Shown here piece by piece: positions 33,623 through 43,269 of a stretch of 64,000 bases of DNA. The notes under the pieces were generated by a model. The model worked only from the letters and a program-made list of their open reading frames with translations, ran no database searches and was not told where the DNA came from. Each line of letters starts with the position of its first letter. Position 1 is the stretch's first letter. The position numbers were made by a program, and so were the translations under genes. This stretch comes from Aliikangiella maris (GTDB taxonomy: Bacteria; Pseudomonadota; Gammaproteobacteria; Enterobacterales; Kangiellaceae): contig NZ_JBFDAH010000005.1 in NCBI RefSeq assembly GCF_040719265.1, positions 1-64,000 of the forward strand. The letters are read 5' to 3'.

Positions 33623-34004
33623 TTTCCTATTCCTGCTTTTTGTTTAAATATTGTTCATTCAATAATTAGTGTAGTTGAAAATATTTGAAAGTCTTATTTT
33701 TTTATAGCCTTAAATTAACTTTTTGTTTTTATTGAATGTTTTTTTGTGAGAACGGTATATCATTTTCGAAATAAGCATAAGAAATAAAATATTTAGTATG
33801 CTAGCTATTTAATGAGGATAAATTAAATCGGAGTAAAAACAATTAGAAAAAGCGGTATGAAATTAAGAATAGGGGACGTTTAGAAAAAGAAAAGGGAGTA
33901 TAAAACCCCCTGAATAAAATTATTCAATGCCCATACAACCCTTGCTCATTCAATCCTTTTTAGCAAGACTCTTAAGTCATTTGTATGAGCGATTGAAATA
34001 TTAG
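33623..34004. other. intergenic region with the borosin operon promoter
   Basis: 382 AT-rich bases between the end of fabV and the methyltransferase start; it must contain the operon's leftward promoter. No clean -35/-10 pair stands out. It contains the fabV terminator hairpin and no coding frame. Confidence 0.5.
33893..33911 (-). terminator. fabV terminator
   Basis: On the minus strand AGGGGG-TTTTATA-CTCCCT is followed by TTTCTTTTT. The stem is six pairs including one G-U. It lies 94 bases after the fabV stop and insulates the borosin operon from fabV transcription. Confidence 0.55.
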
Positions 34005-35186
34005 TTAAGCCCAAGTCACCTGTGGATCAATGTCTTGTTCGTAATCAACTTGTGCATGACCGAAGCCAAAGAGTTTAAGAAAGTCTTCATGATATCCGGC
34101 ATAGTCACCTAGCTGTGCCATATTGTCTGTATTTACCTTTAACCATGCAGCTTTTATTTTTGCTTGTATATCATCATTTGTTTCAACACCATCCATACGA
34201 ATTCGACTAACTTCATCTAGTGATGGATTTGAATTGAGCAAATTATTTGTGAACAGCCCGTAAATTTGCTCAATCACACCTTCATGACAGGCTTCTTGCT
34301 TCATTACTTTATACATCAAAGAAATATAAAGTGGCATGACTGGAATTGCTGAACTCGCTTGGGTAACAACGGCTTTTAAAGAAGTGACATATGCTTTTAA
34401 TTTTAAGTCTGCGTAGTCTTGGTTTAATTGTGCGGCTGCACGATCGAGGTCTTCTTTGGCTTTACCAATTGTTGCATGACCATAAATCGGCCATGTTAAT
34501 TCTTTTCCAATATAGGTATAGGCTGTTGTTATGCAATTTTCTGCCAAAACATCGGCTTCTTTTAGTGCTTTGAGCCATAATTCCCAATCTTCACCACCCA
34601 TTACTTTGATCGTCTGATTGATTTCATCGTCCAAAGCTGGATCTAAGGTAACTTCGTGGACTATATTTTTACTCGTATCGTAGGTTTTGGTCTGATAAGT
34701 TTGGCCAACGGGTTTTAGAGTAGAAATATAAGTGTCTCCGGTATCAGGGTCGGTTCTTCTGGGTGAAGCCAGACTGTAAATAATTAAGTCGATTTTACCA
34801 AGGTCTTGTTGAATGGTTTCAATAGTTTGTTGCTTGATTGCATGAGAAAATGCATCACCATTAATGGTTTTACAATAGAGTCCAGCCTGGCTTGCCTGTT
34901 GATGAAAAGCGGCAGTGTTATACCAGCCGGCGGTCGCCGTTTTCTTTTCAGTTGGTTCTTTTTCAAAACAAATACCTAAAGTTTTTGCGCCCGCCCCAAA
35001 TGCTGCGGTTATTCTGGAAGCTAGACCGTATCCGGTTGAGCAACCAATAACTAAGACGTTTTTAGGTTTGATTTTAAGCTCTCCGTGAGTTTGTACATAG
35101 TCTATTTGCTCTTTAACCCCGTGAGCACACCCAGCTGGGTGGGCGTTTGTACAAATAAAACCCCTGATTTTAGGCTTAATAATCAT
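34005..35186 (-). CDS. fabV: trans-2-enoyl-ACP/CoA reductase FabV
   Basis: Catalyses the NADH-dependent last reduction of fatty-acid elongation. Of the enoyl reductase classes it is the one largely insensitive to triclosan. The 393 residues match the FabV/TER family throughout. They include IIKPKIRGFICTNAHPAGCA, the Rossmann glycine region KNVLVIGCSTGYGLASR, and KIDLIIYSLASPRRTDP. The catalytic Tyr-x8-Lys pair lies in WPIYGHATIGKAKEDLDR, at Tyr235 and Lys244 as in characterised family members. No fabI is visible in the window. It is monocistronic with its own hairpin. Confidence 0.95.
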   Translation of the reverse strand: MIIKPKIRGFICTNAHPAGCAHGVKEQIDYVQTHGELKIKPKNVLVIGCSTGYGLASRITAAFGAGAKTLGICFEKEPTEKKTATAGWYNTAAFHQQASQAGLYCKTINGDAFSHAIKQQTIETIQQDLGKIDLIIYSLASPRRTDPDTGDTYISTLKPVGQTYQTKTYDTSKNIVHEVTLDPALDDEINQTIKVMGGEDWELWLKALKEADVLAENCITTAYTYIGKELTWPIYGHATIGKAKEDLDRAAAQLNQDYADLKLKAYVTSLKAVVTQASSAIPVMPLYISLMYKVMKQEACHEGVIEQIYGLFTNNLLNSNPSLDEVSRIRMDGVETNDDIQAKIKAAWLKVNTDNMAQLGDYAGYHEDFLKLFGFGHAQVDYEQDIDPQVTWA

Positions 35187-35707
35187 TCTGTAAGTATTCC
35201 TGTGTTGAATTTTATGACAATTTATAACCAGCGAATGTTAACGCGCATTGCGCAATAATTAAAGTTAATTTATTAGTGAATCAAATGAGTTTTCAATTCG
35301 TGATTAGTCGGTTGAATTGAACATCCTGCTTTTAATCTCAATATTTATCTGAAATACCTTTGTTTTATCACCTTTTACGGTAAATGGAGTTTGTTGTGGT
35401 TCAATTTGTACAGATAAAGGTCCGAGCACACATAAAATATTGCAATTTAGCGAATAATCATTAATTGACAATAATTCTTGATAGAGTCAACCCGATGCTT
35501 CGGTTATGATTAACCAATTGTGATATTAGTAAAGCTTTAGGTGCGTTGAGTTGAACCTACTAACGACTCGCACCGACGGATTATTTTTATTAATCGCGAC
35601 ATCAATTATAAAATAAAGCGTGACTCTATTACGAATTTACTGCACAAACAATACGCTATTTTATTCGATAAAATAATAAATTTGATGGAATTATTGGTTA
35701 GAATTTT
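35187..35707. other. divergent promoter region between fabV and a sensor kinase
   Basis: 521 bases. An imperfect hairpin runs GGTGCG...CGCACC at about 35540-35575, and an AT hairpin TATTTTAT-TCG-ATAAAATA lies at 35657-35675, about 33 bases before the kinase start. No gene frame. Either structure could be regulatory, but no known motif is matched. Confidence 0.45.
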
Positions 35708-38700
35708 ATGAAAGAAAGACTGTATCAATATGGAGTAGTGATTTTTCTTTTGTTACTGAGCCAAGCTGTTCATGCCTTTAAATGGCCGTTTCAATATCAA
35801 TTTCAACATTTGACAAAAAATGATGGGCTTTCTCAAAGTACGGTTTATACCATCAATCAAGATGCCGCAGGATTTATGTGGTTTGGTACGCTTGAAGGAC
35901 TAAACCGATTTGATGGCCGGATGGTGTATGTTTTTAATAAATCAACAACCAATAATCAATTAACTGATAGTTTTATATACACCGCAAAAAATGATCCTCA
36001 ACAAAAAGAAATTATGTGGTTAGGAACACATAATGGTTTGTATAAGTTTAATTATGCAAAAGGCGACTTTCAATTAATTTATAATCATGTTGATGAGAAT
36101 ATCTTAGGACTAAAAATATTTGCCATTGATTTTGGTGATCAAAATACCGGCTGGCTTTCAACTGACTCAGGGTTAATTAATGTTAACTTTCAAACTAATC
36201 AATGCCGTAAGATAAAACTTCAATTCTCGGGTGTTAAAACTGATAAATTAAATTTTGTTTATTCCGTCGCTCAATTGAATAAGGATCATCTAGTTTTAGC
36301 AACGCACGCAGGATTATTTAAGTATGATATCGCCAAGGAAAAAATTATTAAGCAACTGGTGATTCAACATAATCCGATTGTATGGCGAGTGTTTAAAGAT
36401 TCGACAAATGTAATTTGGGTTGGTACTTCACGAGGGCTTTTTAAAATTGTCGAAGAAGAACAAGTAAAATCGATTGAACTTAACCGTCATTCGACATCAT
36501 TTGTTTTTGATCAAAATATTTACACTTTTTATGAAGCCCAAAACAAAACGCTTTGGATAGGTTCGGGCAATGGTGTTTACTTTAAAGCCGAAAATTCAAA
36601 AGCTTTTACTAATTTAAAAAATAATCCTGAAAATCAACACTCATTAATAAACAATACCGTGTGGTCGATTTATGAAGATAATAATCATATTGTCTGGTTT
36701 GGTACCGATAGTGGTGTGAGTCGATATAATCCCAAAACTGCTGATTTTAATACTTTAACTAAACAGTCTGATGGCATGGGATTAAGTGATAGTTGGGTTA
36801 ATAGTGTTTATAAGCCTGCTCAAGGACCTCTATGGGTTTCTACCAATAACGGGCTGGATGGATTTGATGAAAATGGTAAAAAGATATCGCACTTTGACTT
36901 GCTCGATGGATTAAGCAGTCAGTGGGTTTACAGTATGTGGCAGCAAGATGAAAATACGCTTTGGTTGGGAACTTTTGATGGACTTAATCGCCTGAATTTA
37001 GTTGACAAAACGGTTGATAAATTTTTTCATCAACCAGGTAAGCCATCAATCAGCGACAATACTGTTTGGCGTATTTTACCCGATGGTAACTCTCATCTTT
37101 GGCTAGGGACTGGGGGAGGACTTGATCGGTTTAACTTTAAAACTCATCAAATTGAACACTTTAGTAAAGGTGATGCTGCAAATTTGGGTTTAACTGATGA
37201 TCGTATTCATTCATTACACAAAGACAAAAATGGCATTTTATGGGTTGGGACATCTCGAGGTTTAAATCGATTTGATTACTACAAAAAGAATATGTTGCAT
37301 TTTTCAGTTAAACCTAATCAATCAGGGCATTTGCAGCGTGGTTGGGTAACGGGATTAAGCTCAGATAGTCAAAATAGACTTTGGATTTCAACTGACGGAG
37401 GTATCAGTTACCTGGAAAAAGGGACGTTTCAAATTGTTTCGCTTAGTAATTTTGAAAAAACCAAAGAGTATGTTTATTCATTGGAAATTGATAATAAAGA
37501 TAATATCTGGTTTAGTACTAATTCTGGGTTAGGACGGTTGACTTATACTGGTAATATTACTCAACCAATCGACCCAAATTCACTACAGCTTGAGTTTTAT
37601 TCTTATTTTGATGGTTTACAGGCAGATGAATATAATGATCATGCCAGTATGATTGATTCGACAGGTAAAGTTTATTTTGGCGGTATCAAAGGATTAGATA
37701 TTATCGAACCCGAAAAATTCGAACAACGTGTTGAGCAGCCTCCAATTCCAGTCATCACGCGATTAGAAGTCAGTGGACAAAATAATCAAACAGCAGACTG
37801 GACTCAGCGAAATTTTCCGCTTAGTTTTCATCGAGAAGAGGCACAGGAAATTCAACTTAATTATGATCAACAATATTTAACTTTTTATTTAGCCGCATTA
37901 AATTTTGCAAATCCTAAGACTAATCGAATCGAATATCGCTTATTAGGGTTTAACGACCATTGGACAGCGACCGTCGCTAATCAGCCATTCATTAACTTTC
38001 AAGGGTTGCCTTCAGGACATTATACACTTGAAGTCAGAGCTGCTACTGCGCGCAGTAATTGGAGTGAACAAACGGCAAAACTTAATATTTATGTTAAACC
38101 GATATTTTGGTTAAGTAGACCTGCGTATGTGGTTTACGTTATTAGCTTTTTGTTGTTGGGTTTTTTGTATATTTATCGCTATAAAAAACGATTGACGCGA
38201 TTAAAAGCATTAGTTGCAAGAGAGCAACAGGTTAGTCAACAACTGAAATTAATTGATGCCACTAAAGATCAGTTTTTGGCGAATACTTCTCATGAATTAA
38301 AAACGCCACTTAATGCGATTATTGGCTTAAGTGATTATCTGTTAACGGAAGATATTCAAAAGCTAAATCAAAAAGAAACCAAAGAAGCATTAAGCCTGAT
38401 TAAGAGCAGTGGCAGTCGTATGAATAAACTGATTGAAGATATTCTTCAGTGTTCAACTTTAAATAGCGGCAAGCTCGTGCTTGATTATAGCCACTTTTCT
38501 TTAAGTGAGCTGGCGAATGAATGTTTAACTGAAATTAATCATTCTACCCATAACAAAAATATTGCGTTGCTGAATAAGGTCAGTGAAGAGTTGCCTTTTG
38601 TTTGTGCAGATCGGAATCGAGTAAAACAAATACTGCTAAACTTGATTGGTAATGCACTGAAATTTACTCAACACGGTGAAGTTAGCGTGATTGCGCGAGA

Positions 38701-38971
38701 ACAACGAGATAGGCTGCTTATTATTGTAAAAGATACGGGTATTGGTATTGATAAGCAATTTCATCATAAAATATTTGAAGCATTTGAACAGGTAGATGGT
38801 TCTTCAAGGCGCAGATATGAAGGATCTGGCCTGGGCTTATCAATAGTTAAACAGTTGGTTGAGTTACATGGCACTCGAGTTTATGTTAACTCGACACCAA
38901 ATGTGGGCACCGAAATATCATTTGCTTTATATAAGCGTAAAAATGAAGCGGGGAGCATTAAATCATCTTAA
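35708..38971 (+). CDS. two-component sensor kinase with reg_prop propeller and Y_Y_Y domain
   Basis: The 1087-residue inner-membrane sensor starts with a signal peptide (about 1-23). About a dozen reg_prop blades follow, each with a variant of GIMWVGT-RGLNRFD (about 30-680), forming two periplasmic beta-propellers. A Y_Y_Y domain (about 720-795; IEYRLLGFNDHWT) precedes a membrane helix (about 800-822). HisKA has His862 in LANTSHELKTPLNAIIG. HATPase has NLIGNALKFTQHGE, VKDTGIGIDK and GSGLGLSIVKQL. No receiver or HTH domain is fused. Such sensors in Bacteroidetes and gammaproteobacteria often respond to polysaccharides. No response regulator or glycan locus is next to it, and the ligand is unknown. 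Confidence 0.92.
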   Translation: MKERLYQYGVVIFLLLLSQAVHAFKWPFQYQFQHLTKNDGLSQSTVYTINQDAAGFMWFGTLEGLNRFDGRMVYVFNKSTTNNQLTDSFIYTAKNDPQQKEIMWLGTHNGLYKFNYAKGDFQLIYNHVDENILGLKIFAIDFGDQNTGWLSTDSGLINVNFQTNQCRKIKLQFSGVKTDKLNFVYSVAQLNKDHLVLATHAGLFKYDIAKEKIIKQLVIQHNPIVWRVFKDSTNVIWVGTSRGLFKIVEEEQVKSIELNRHSTSFVFDQNIYTFYEAQNKTLWIGSGNGVYFKAENSKAFTNLKNNPENQHSLINNTVWSIYEDNNHIVWFGTDSGVSRYNPKTADFNTLTKQSDGMGLSDSWVNSVYKPAQGPLWVSTNNGLDGFDENGKKISHFDLLDGLSSQWVYSMWQQDENTLWLGTFDGLNRLNLVDKTVDKFFHQPGKPSISDNTVWRILPDGNSHLWLGTGGGLDRFNFKTHQIEHFSKGDAANLGLTDDRIHSLHKDKNGILWVGTSRGLNRFDYYKKNMLHFSVKPNQSGHLQRGWVTGLSSDSQNRLWISTDGGISYLEKGTFQIVSLSNFEKTKEYVYSLEIDNKDNIWFSTNSGLGRLTYTGNITQPIDPNSLQLEFYSYFDGLQADEYNDHASMIDSTGKVYFGGIKGLDIIEPEKFEQRVEQPPIPVITRLEVSGQNNQTADWTQRNFPLSFHREEAQEIQLNYDQQYLTFYLAALNFANPKTNRIEYRLLGFNDHWTATVANQPFINFQGLPSGHYTLEVRAATARSNWSEQTAKLNIYVKPIFWLSRPAYVVYVISFLLLGFLYIYRYKKRLTRLKALVAREQQVSQQLKLIDATKDQFLANTSHELKTPLNAIIGLSDYLLTEDIQKLNQKETKEALSLIKSSGSRMNKLIEDILQCSTLNSGKLVLDYSHFSLSELANECLTEINHSTHNKNIALLNKVSEELPFVCADRNRVKQILLNLIGNALKFTQHGEVSVIAREQRDRLLIIVKDTGIGIDKQFHHKIFEAFEQVDGSSRRRYEGSGLGLSIVKQLVELHGTRVYVNSTPNVGTEISFALYKRKNEAGSIKSS

Positions 38972-39004
38972 CTTTTTATACTGCTTTATTCATACTAAAC
39001 TATA

Positions 39005-39052
39005 TTCTAACTAGATTAAACTCTAACTAGATTAAATTTTAACTAGACTAAA
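39005..39052. repeat. three 16-bp tandem units
   Basis: Units tTCTAACTAGATTAAA, CTCTAACTAGATTAAA and TTTTAACTAGACTAAA stand head to tail just after the kinase stop, with a decayed fourth (ttcatattaaac). Each contains a CTAG core. A slippage or protein-binding array; function unknown. Confidence 0.75.
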
Positions 39053-39213
39053 TTCATATTAAACTGAACACATAAACTAATCTATAAATACAGCATTTTC
39101 AAAAAGTGTATTCAGGCAAAAAAGCAGCTTTATTCAAATAGGAGGATACCCGTTCAAAAGTTAAGCTGGTTAATTGCCCAGTAGAACATTGCCTTAGCAG
39201 GAAAAAAGTGGAA

Positions 39214-39612
39214 TTAATAATGGAAGGTATCTTCTTTGTTAATTTTAAAACCGGCGGCTTCCCAATTTTGAATACCCCCCTGAAGAGAATAGACATGTTC
39301 GAATCCCAGACTTTGTAATGACTGGGCTGCTAGGGCAGAGCGTCCACCGCTTTTACAGTAAATAAATATATTTGTTTTAGAGATGTTTGATTCATCCAAT
39401 AAAGGTTTCACCTTTGGATGAGATAAAATGGCAAACTCGATCAAACCGCGTGGAATATTGATGGCGTTGGCAATATAACCGTTAGCGTATTCATCCGGTT
39501 CTCGAACATCGATGATGAGTTTCTTTTGATCAATTGCTTGGCAAAGTGCTTGGTTATCACATTCATTAATTGATTCTCGAGCCTGATTAACTAATTGAAT
39601 TGGTGTTAGCAT
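39214..39612 (-). CDS. rhodanese-like sulfurtransferase
   Basis: The 132-residue single-domain rhodanese has no signal peptide. KKLIIDVREPDEYANGYIAN and AINIPRGLIEF lead to the active-site loop FIYCKSGGRSALAAQSL (Cys86, which carries the persulfide), then GFEHVYSLQGGIQNWEAAG. It moves sulfane sulfur to cyanide or thiol acceptors. The active loop CKSGGRS is the six-residue type. It is divergent from the RND operon. An ArsR regulator with persulfide-sensor cysteines lies 5 kb away; a functional link is only suggestive. Confidence 0.88.
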   Translation of the reverse strand: MLTPIQLVNQARESINECDNQALCQAIDQKKLIIDVREPDEYANGYIANAINIPRGLIEFAILSHPKVKPLLDESNISKTNIFIYCKSGGRSALAAQSLQSLGFEHVYSLQGGIQNWEAAGFKINKEDTFHY

Positions 39613-39765
39613 AATTGATTCTCTGATAGTGAAAATTAATGACTTATGTTTAAGATATATATACTACAAAATAGATTAATATTAGATATTGCTAATATTG
39701 AGTGTATCGAATAAAATAACTAAATACAACATTAACATTAACAATAAAGTAAAGGCTATAAATAT

Positions 39766-42321
39766 ATGTCTAACCAGTTAATACTTTTGTCGCTGAATCG
39801 CCCTAAGCTTATTTATGTGGCGCTATTAGTAATTACGCTTGTTAGCGGTTTGTTAATGCTAAACATTCAGGTTGATACTGATCCTGAAAATATGTTGCCC
39901 CAATCTGAACCTGCCAGAATCTTTCATAATGACGTGAAGAAGGAGTTTTTATTAAGTGATATGCTGGTGGTTGGTATCAAAGTTAATCAGAGCGAATCAA
40001 TTTTTAATCAACAATCTTTAGCCGATGTTAAGCTGTTGACCGATTTCATTTTGACGTTACAAGGCGTTAAACAAATCGATGTAAACTCGCTTTCAGTGAT
40101 TGATAATATCAGTCAAAAAGAACCCGGTAGTATTCGCTTTGAGTGGATGATGCCTGAAAAGCCGCAAAGTACTGAGGATGTAACCCGCATCGAATCCGCA
40201 GTGGAGCGTTTACCTTTTGTTATTGATAGCCTGGTATCGGGTGATAAAAAAGCCGCAACTATTTATGTTCCAGTACTTGATAAAAATCAAAGTTATCAAA
40301 TTGCCAATCAGATTAGAGACTATATAGCACAACTTTCAAAAAGTAATACCTATTACATTACTGGTTTGCCGGTAGCAGAAGATACTTTTGGCGTGGAGAT
40401 GTTTGTGCAAATGGGTATCTCTGCACCGTTGGCGGCTTTAGTCATATATTTGTTAATGCTGTATTTTTTTCGTAGTCCGACGCTCGTTGCTGCACCTATG
40501 ATTATTGCTATGTCAACAGTTATTATCATTATGGGATTGATGATTGGTGCTGGTTTTACCGTACATATAATGAGCTCTATGATTCCTATATTTTTAATGC
40601 CTATTGCGGTTGTAGACTCAGTACATATTATGTCTGAGTTTGCTGATAATTTTCGCCCAGGGACTGAAAGAAGGGGGGTAATCAAACAAGTTGTGGCGCA
40701 CTTGTTTAAACCTATGCTATTTACTTCTGTGACTTCTGCGGTCGGGTTTTATTCTTTAATATTAACGCCCATTCCACCGGTGCAGATTTTTGGTTTTTTC
40801 GTAGGCTCGGGCATATTGTTGGCTTTTCTTTTAACGATACTATTTATACCTGCTTACGTTATCAGTATAAACGAGAATCGTTTATACAAAATGCAGCAAA
40901 AGCTACATGAAATTCAATCGTTAAGTCAAAGAACGGGCCAAGATGATTCTGAAAATACTTTGTTGCAAAAGGTTGGGCGGTTCAGTCAACTTCATAAAAA
41001 ATTAATTATTTTCGGTGCGAGTTTAATGGTGTTGTTTTCTGTTGTTGGTATTCAACAAATCATCATTAACGATAACCCGGTACGTTGGTTTAAAGCGGAT
41101 CATGAAATACGAGTTGCAGATAGCGTATTAAACCAACACTTCGCAGGAACTTACGATGCACATTTGGTTTTTCAGTTAAAAAACCAGTCGGAGTTAATTT
41201 CTGCCTGGCAAAAGGAGTCGACGATTTTAGTCAACAATATAGGGTTGTCTGCATCACAAACATCACGACTAAATCAAAAAATCACAGAGTCAACGTCAAC
41301 TCAGGATATTGTGGCCGCCAGTATTTTGTTAGACGACTTGCTGTTTGATGCTGAAAGTTTTTCTCAAGAAGCTGCTGATGCCATGACCGCATTGTCTGAA
41401 CAAACGATTGCATCATTAAATGTTTTTTTACAACCAGAAGTATTGCACTATATTGAACGCTTGCAGCAGCATATTGTTGAAATGGATAAAATAGGAAAAT
41501 CAAATTCAGTAGTTGACTTAGTCAAAACGGTGAATCGTGACTTGGTTAGTGGGCAACAGAAAGATTATCGAATTCCTGACTCCGCTAACGGGGTTTCGCA
41601 AACGCTTTTACAGTTTCAGTCATCGCATAGGCCGCAAGATTTATGGCATTTTGTCACACCTGATTACACTAAAGCACTAGTGTGGATTCAAATGACTAGT
41701 GGTGATAATCAAGATATGTCATTAGTCATCCAACAGATAGAACAATATATCCAGCAACATCCGTTACCGCAGAATATTTCTTTTCAATGGGCCGGTAAAG
41801 CTTACTTAAACCTGGTCTGGCAAGAAAAAATGGTGGCAGGAATGATGGAAAGTTTATTGAGTGCGTTTGTTATCGTATTCATTATGATGGCTGTTTTATT
41901 TCGCTCTGTGCTTTGGGGACTATTAGCGATGTTGCCATTAACGATTACTATTTTGTTGATGTACGGCATTATCGGTTGGAGTGGAAAATACTACGATATG
42001 CCTATTGCGGTGCTTTCGGCATTAACTCTCGGACTATCAGTTGATTTTGCTATTCACTTTATTGAAAGGTTTAGAGCAACCTTGAAGCAGCAGCAAGACT
42101 GGCAAAAAACAATTGTAAAAATGTATCAAGAACCCGCGAATGCAATTTCTCGGAATGCTCTTGTGATTGCACTGGGCTTTACGCCGTTATTGCTGGCACC
42201 CCTAGTGCCTTATATTACTGTTGGAGCATTCTTAGCTGCAATTATGCTTATATCTGCGCTGGTTACCATTGTGGTTTTACCAGCCTGTATGTTGATGTTG
42301 AAAAGGTTTTTGCAAAATTAA
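39766..42321 (+). CDS. RND-family exporter (MMPL-type)
   Basis: The 851-residue inner-membrane protein has two repeats of one plus five helices with large periplasmic loops. LIYVALLVITLVSGLLMLNI opens repeat one, and the SSD-like core GAGFTVHIMSSMIPIFLMPI-AVVDSVHIMSEF carries an acidic residue in helix 4. The second core is VLSALTLGLSVDFAIHFIER. These Asp/His positions relay protons. It belongs to the single-gene 'predicted exporter' group, without an adaptor (MFP) gene. It is the first gene of an operon with a LolA-fold protein and an outer-membrane barrel, pointing to export of a lipid or other hydrophobic molecule across the envelope. Confidence 0.85.
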   Translation: MSNQLILLSLNRPKLIYVALLVITLVSGLLMLNIQVDTDPENMLPQSEPARIFHNDVKKEFLLSDMLVVGIKVNQSESIFNQQSLADVKLLTDFILTLQGVKQIDVNSLSVIDNISQKEPGSIRFEWMMPEKPQSTEDVTRIESAVERLPFVIDSLVSGDKKAATIYVPVLDKNQSYQIANQIRDYIAQLSKSNTYYITGLPVAEDTFGVEMFVQMGISAPLAALVIYLLMLYFFRSPTLVAAPMIIAMSTVIIIMGLMIGAGFTVHIMSSMIPIFLMPIAVVDSVHIMSEFADNFRPGTERRGVIKQVVAHLFKPMLFTSVTSAVGFYSLILTPIPPVQIFGFFVGSGILLAFLLTILFIPAYVISINENRLYKMQQKLHEIQSLSQRTGQDDSENTLLQKVGRFSQLHKKLIIFGASLMVLFSVVGIQQIIINDNPVRWFKADHEIRVADSVLNQHFAGTYDAHLVFQLKNQSELISAWQKESTILVNNIGLSASQTSRLNQKITESTSTQDIVAASILLDDLLFDAESFSQEAADAMTALSEQTIASLNVFLQPEVLHYIERLQQHIVEMDKIGKSNSVVDLVKTVNRDLVSGQQKDYRIPDSANGVSQTLLQFQSSHRPQDLWHFVTPDYTKALVWIQMTSGDNQDMSLVIQQIEQYIQQHPLPQNISFQWAGKAYLNLVWQEKMVAGMMESLLSAFVIVFIMMAVLFRSVLWGLLAMLPLTITILLMYGIIGWSGKYYDMPIAVLSALTLGLSVDFAIHFIERFRATLKQQQDWQKTIVKMYQEPANAISRNALVIALGFTPLLLAPLVPYITVGAFLAAIMLISALVTIVVLPACMLMLKRFLQN

Positions 42322-42402
42322 TTAATGAAATTCAGCAGTGACTTATCGAAATTGGATTCCTTCAGACTTTAAGTTGTTATTTTAACGATGGTGGAGATTT
42401 AA

Positions 42403-43194
42403 ATGAGAATTAAAAATTTATTGAGTGGTTGTATTTTATTGATGCTAAATACAACCAATATACTGGCAAGTGAGCTCACTGCTGAGCAAATTGTCGAAAA
42501 AGCCACGTTGAGTGCTTATTACAATGGTAATGATGGTCGCAGCGTTGCCAGAATGAAAATTGTTGATGCTAACCAGCGAGTTCAACTTAGACAGTTTACC
42601 ATTTTACGTAAAGATATTGCGGATGGTGCAGAACAGAAATTTTTAGTTGTTTTCTCAAAACCCAAATCCGTTGATAAAACGGTGTTTATGGTTAACAAAA
42701 AGATTCAAACCGCTGATGAACGCTGGCTTTATTTACCTGCGCTTGACCTGGTTAAGCGAATTTCGGCAGGTGACAAACGAACTAGCTTTGTTGGTTCTCA
42801 CTATTATTATGAAGATGTTTCTGGGCGTATACCCAGCGAAGATACTCATAAAATTATTGAAAATGGTGAGGATTTTTACGTGCTATCTCATTACCCAAAG
42901 GATAAACAGAGTGTTGAATATGATTGGTATAAAACGCAAATTGATAAAAAGACATTTTTACCCATGTTAATTGAATACTATGATAAAGATGGAAAAGCAA
43001 TGAGACGAATTGAAGCGCTTAATGTTGAGGAAATTAGTGGTTATCCTACGGTCACTCAGGCAAAAGTGACTAACTTACAGGATAATAGTTATACCTTGAT
43101 GGAATTTCGTAATGTTGTTTTCGATATTGATATTCCAGATGAGGTCTTCACTGAGCGCTCTTTACGAAACCCGCCAGGGAAATGGTTGGATTAA
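42403..43194 (+). CDS. outer-membrane lipoprotein-sorting-like protein (LolA fold)
   Basis: The 263-residue protein has a signal peptide ending near LASELT (about 24). The LolA/LppX-like half-barrel family often annotated 'outer membrane lipoprotein-sorting protein' is seen in LTAEQIVEKATLSAYYNGND, RWLYLPALDLVKRISAGDKR and GSHYYYEDVSGR. Family members bind lipid acyl chains in the periplasm and are regularly paired with single-subunit RND exporters. It lies 81 bases after the RND gene on the same strand with its own ribosome site (gtggag). It probably carries the exported lipid between the RND pump and the outer membrane. Confidence 0.82.
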   Translation: MRIKNLLSGCILLMLNTTNILASELTAEQIVEKATLSAYYNGNDGRSVARMKIVDANQRVQLRQFTILRKDIADGAEQKFLVVFSKPKSVDKTVFMVNKKIQTADERWLYLPALDLVKRISAGDKRTSFVGSHYYYEDVSGRIPSEDTHKIIENGEDFYVLSHYPKDKQSVEYDWYKTQIDKKTFLPMLIEYYDKDGKAMRRIEALNVEEISGYPTVTQAKVTNLQDNSYTLMEFRNVVFDIDIPDEVFTERSLRNPPGKWLD

Positions 43195-43269
43195 TGCTTG
43201 GCATTAATATTTTGTGTTTTTTAATAATCGATTAAATTTCAATAAATCTGTTTTGGGTATGATCATTCG

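Noticed and set aside
30433..38971. The two sensor kinases as one paired system around fabV
   Set aside because: They are in opposite orientation, separated by fabV, with different sensor domains. No shared regulator is present.
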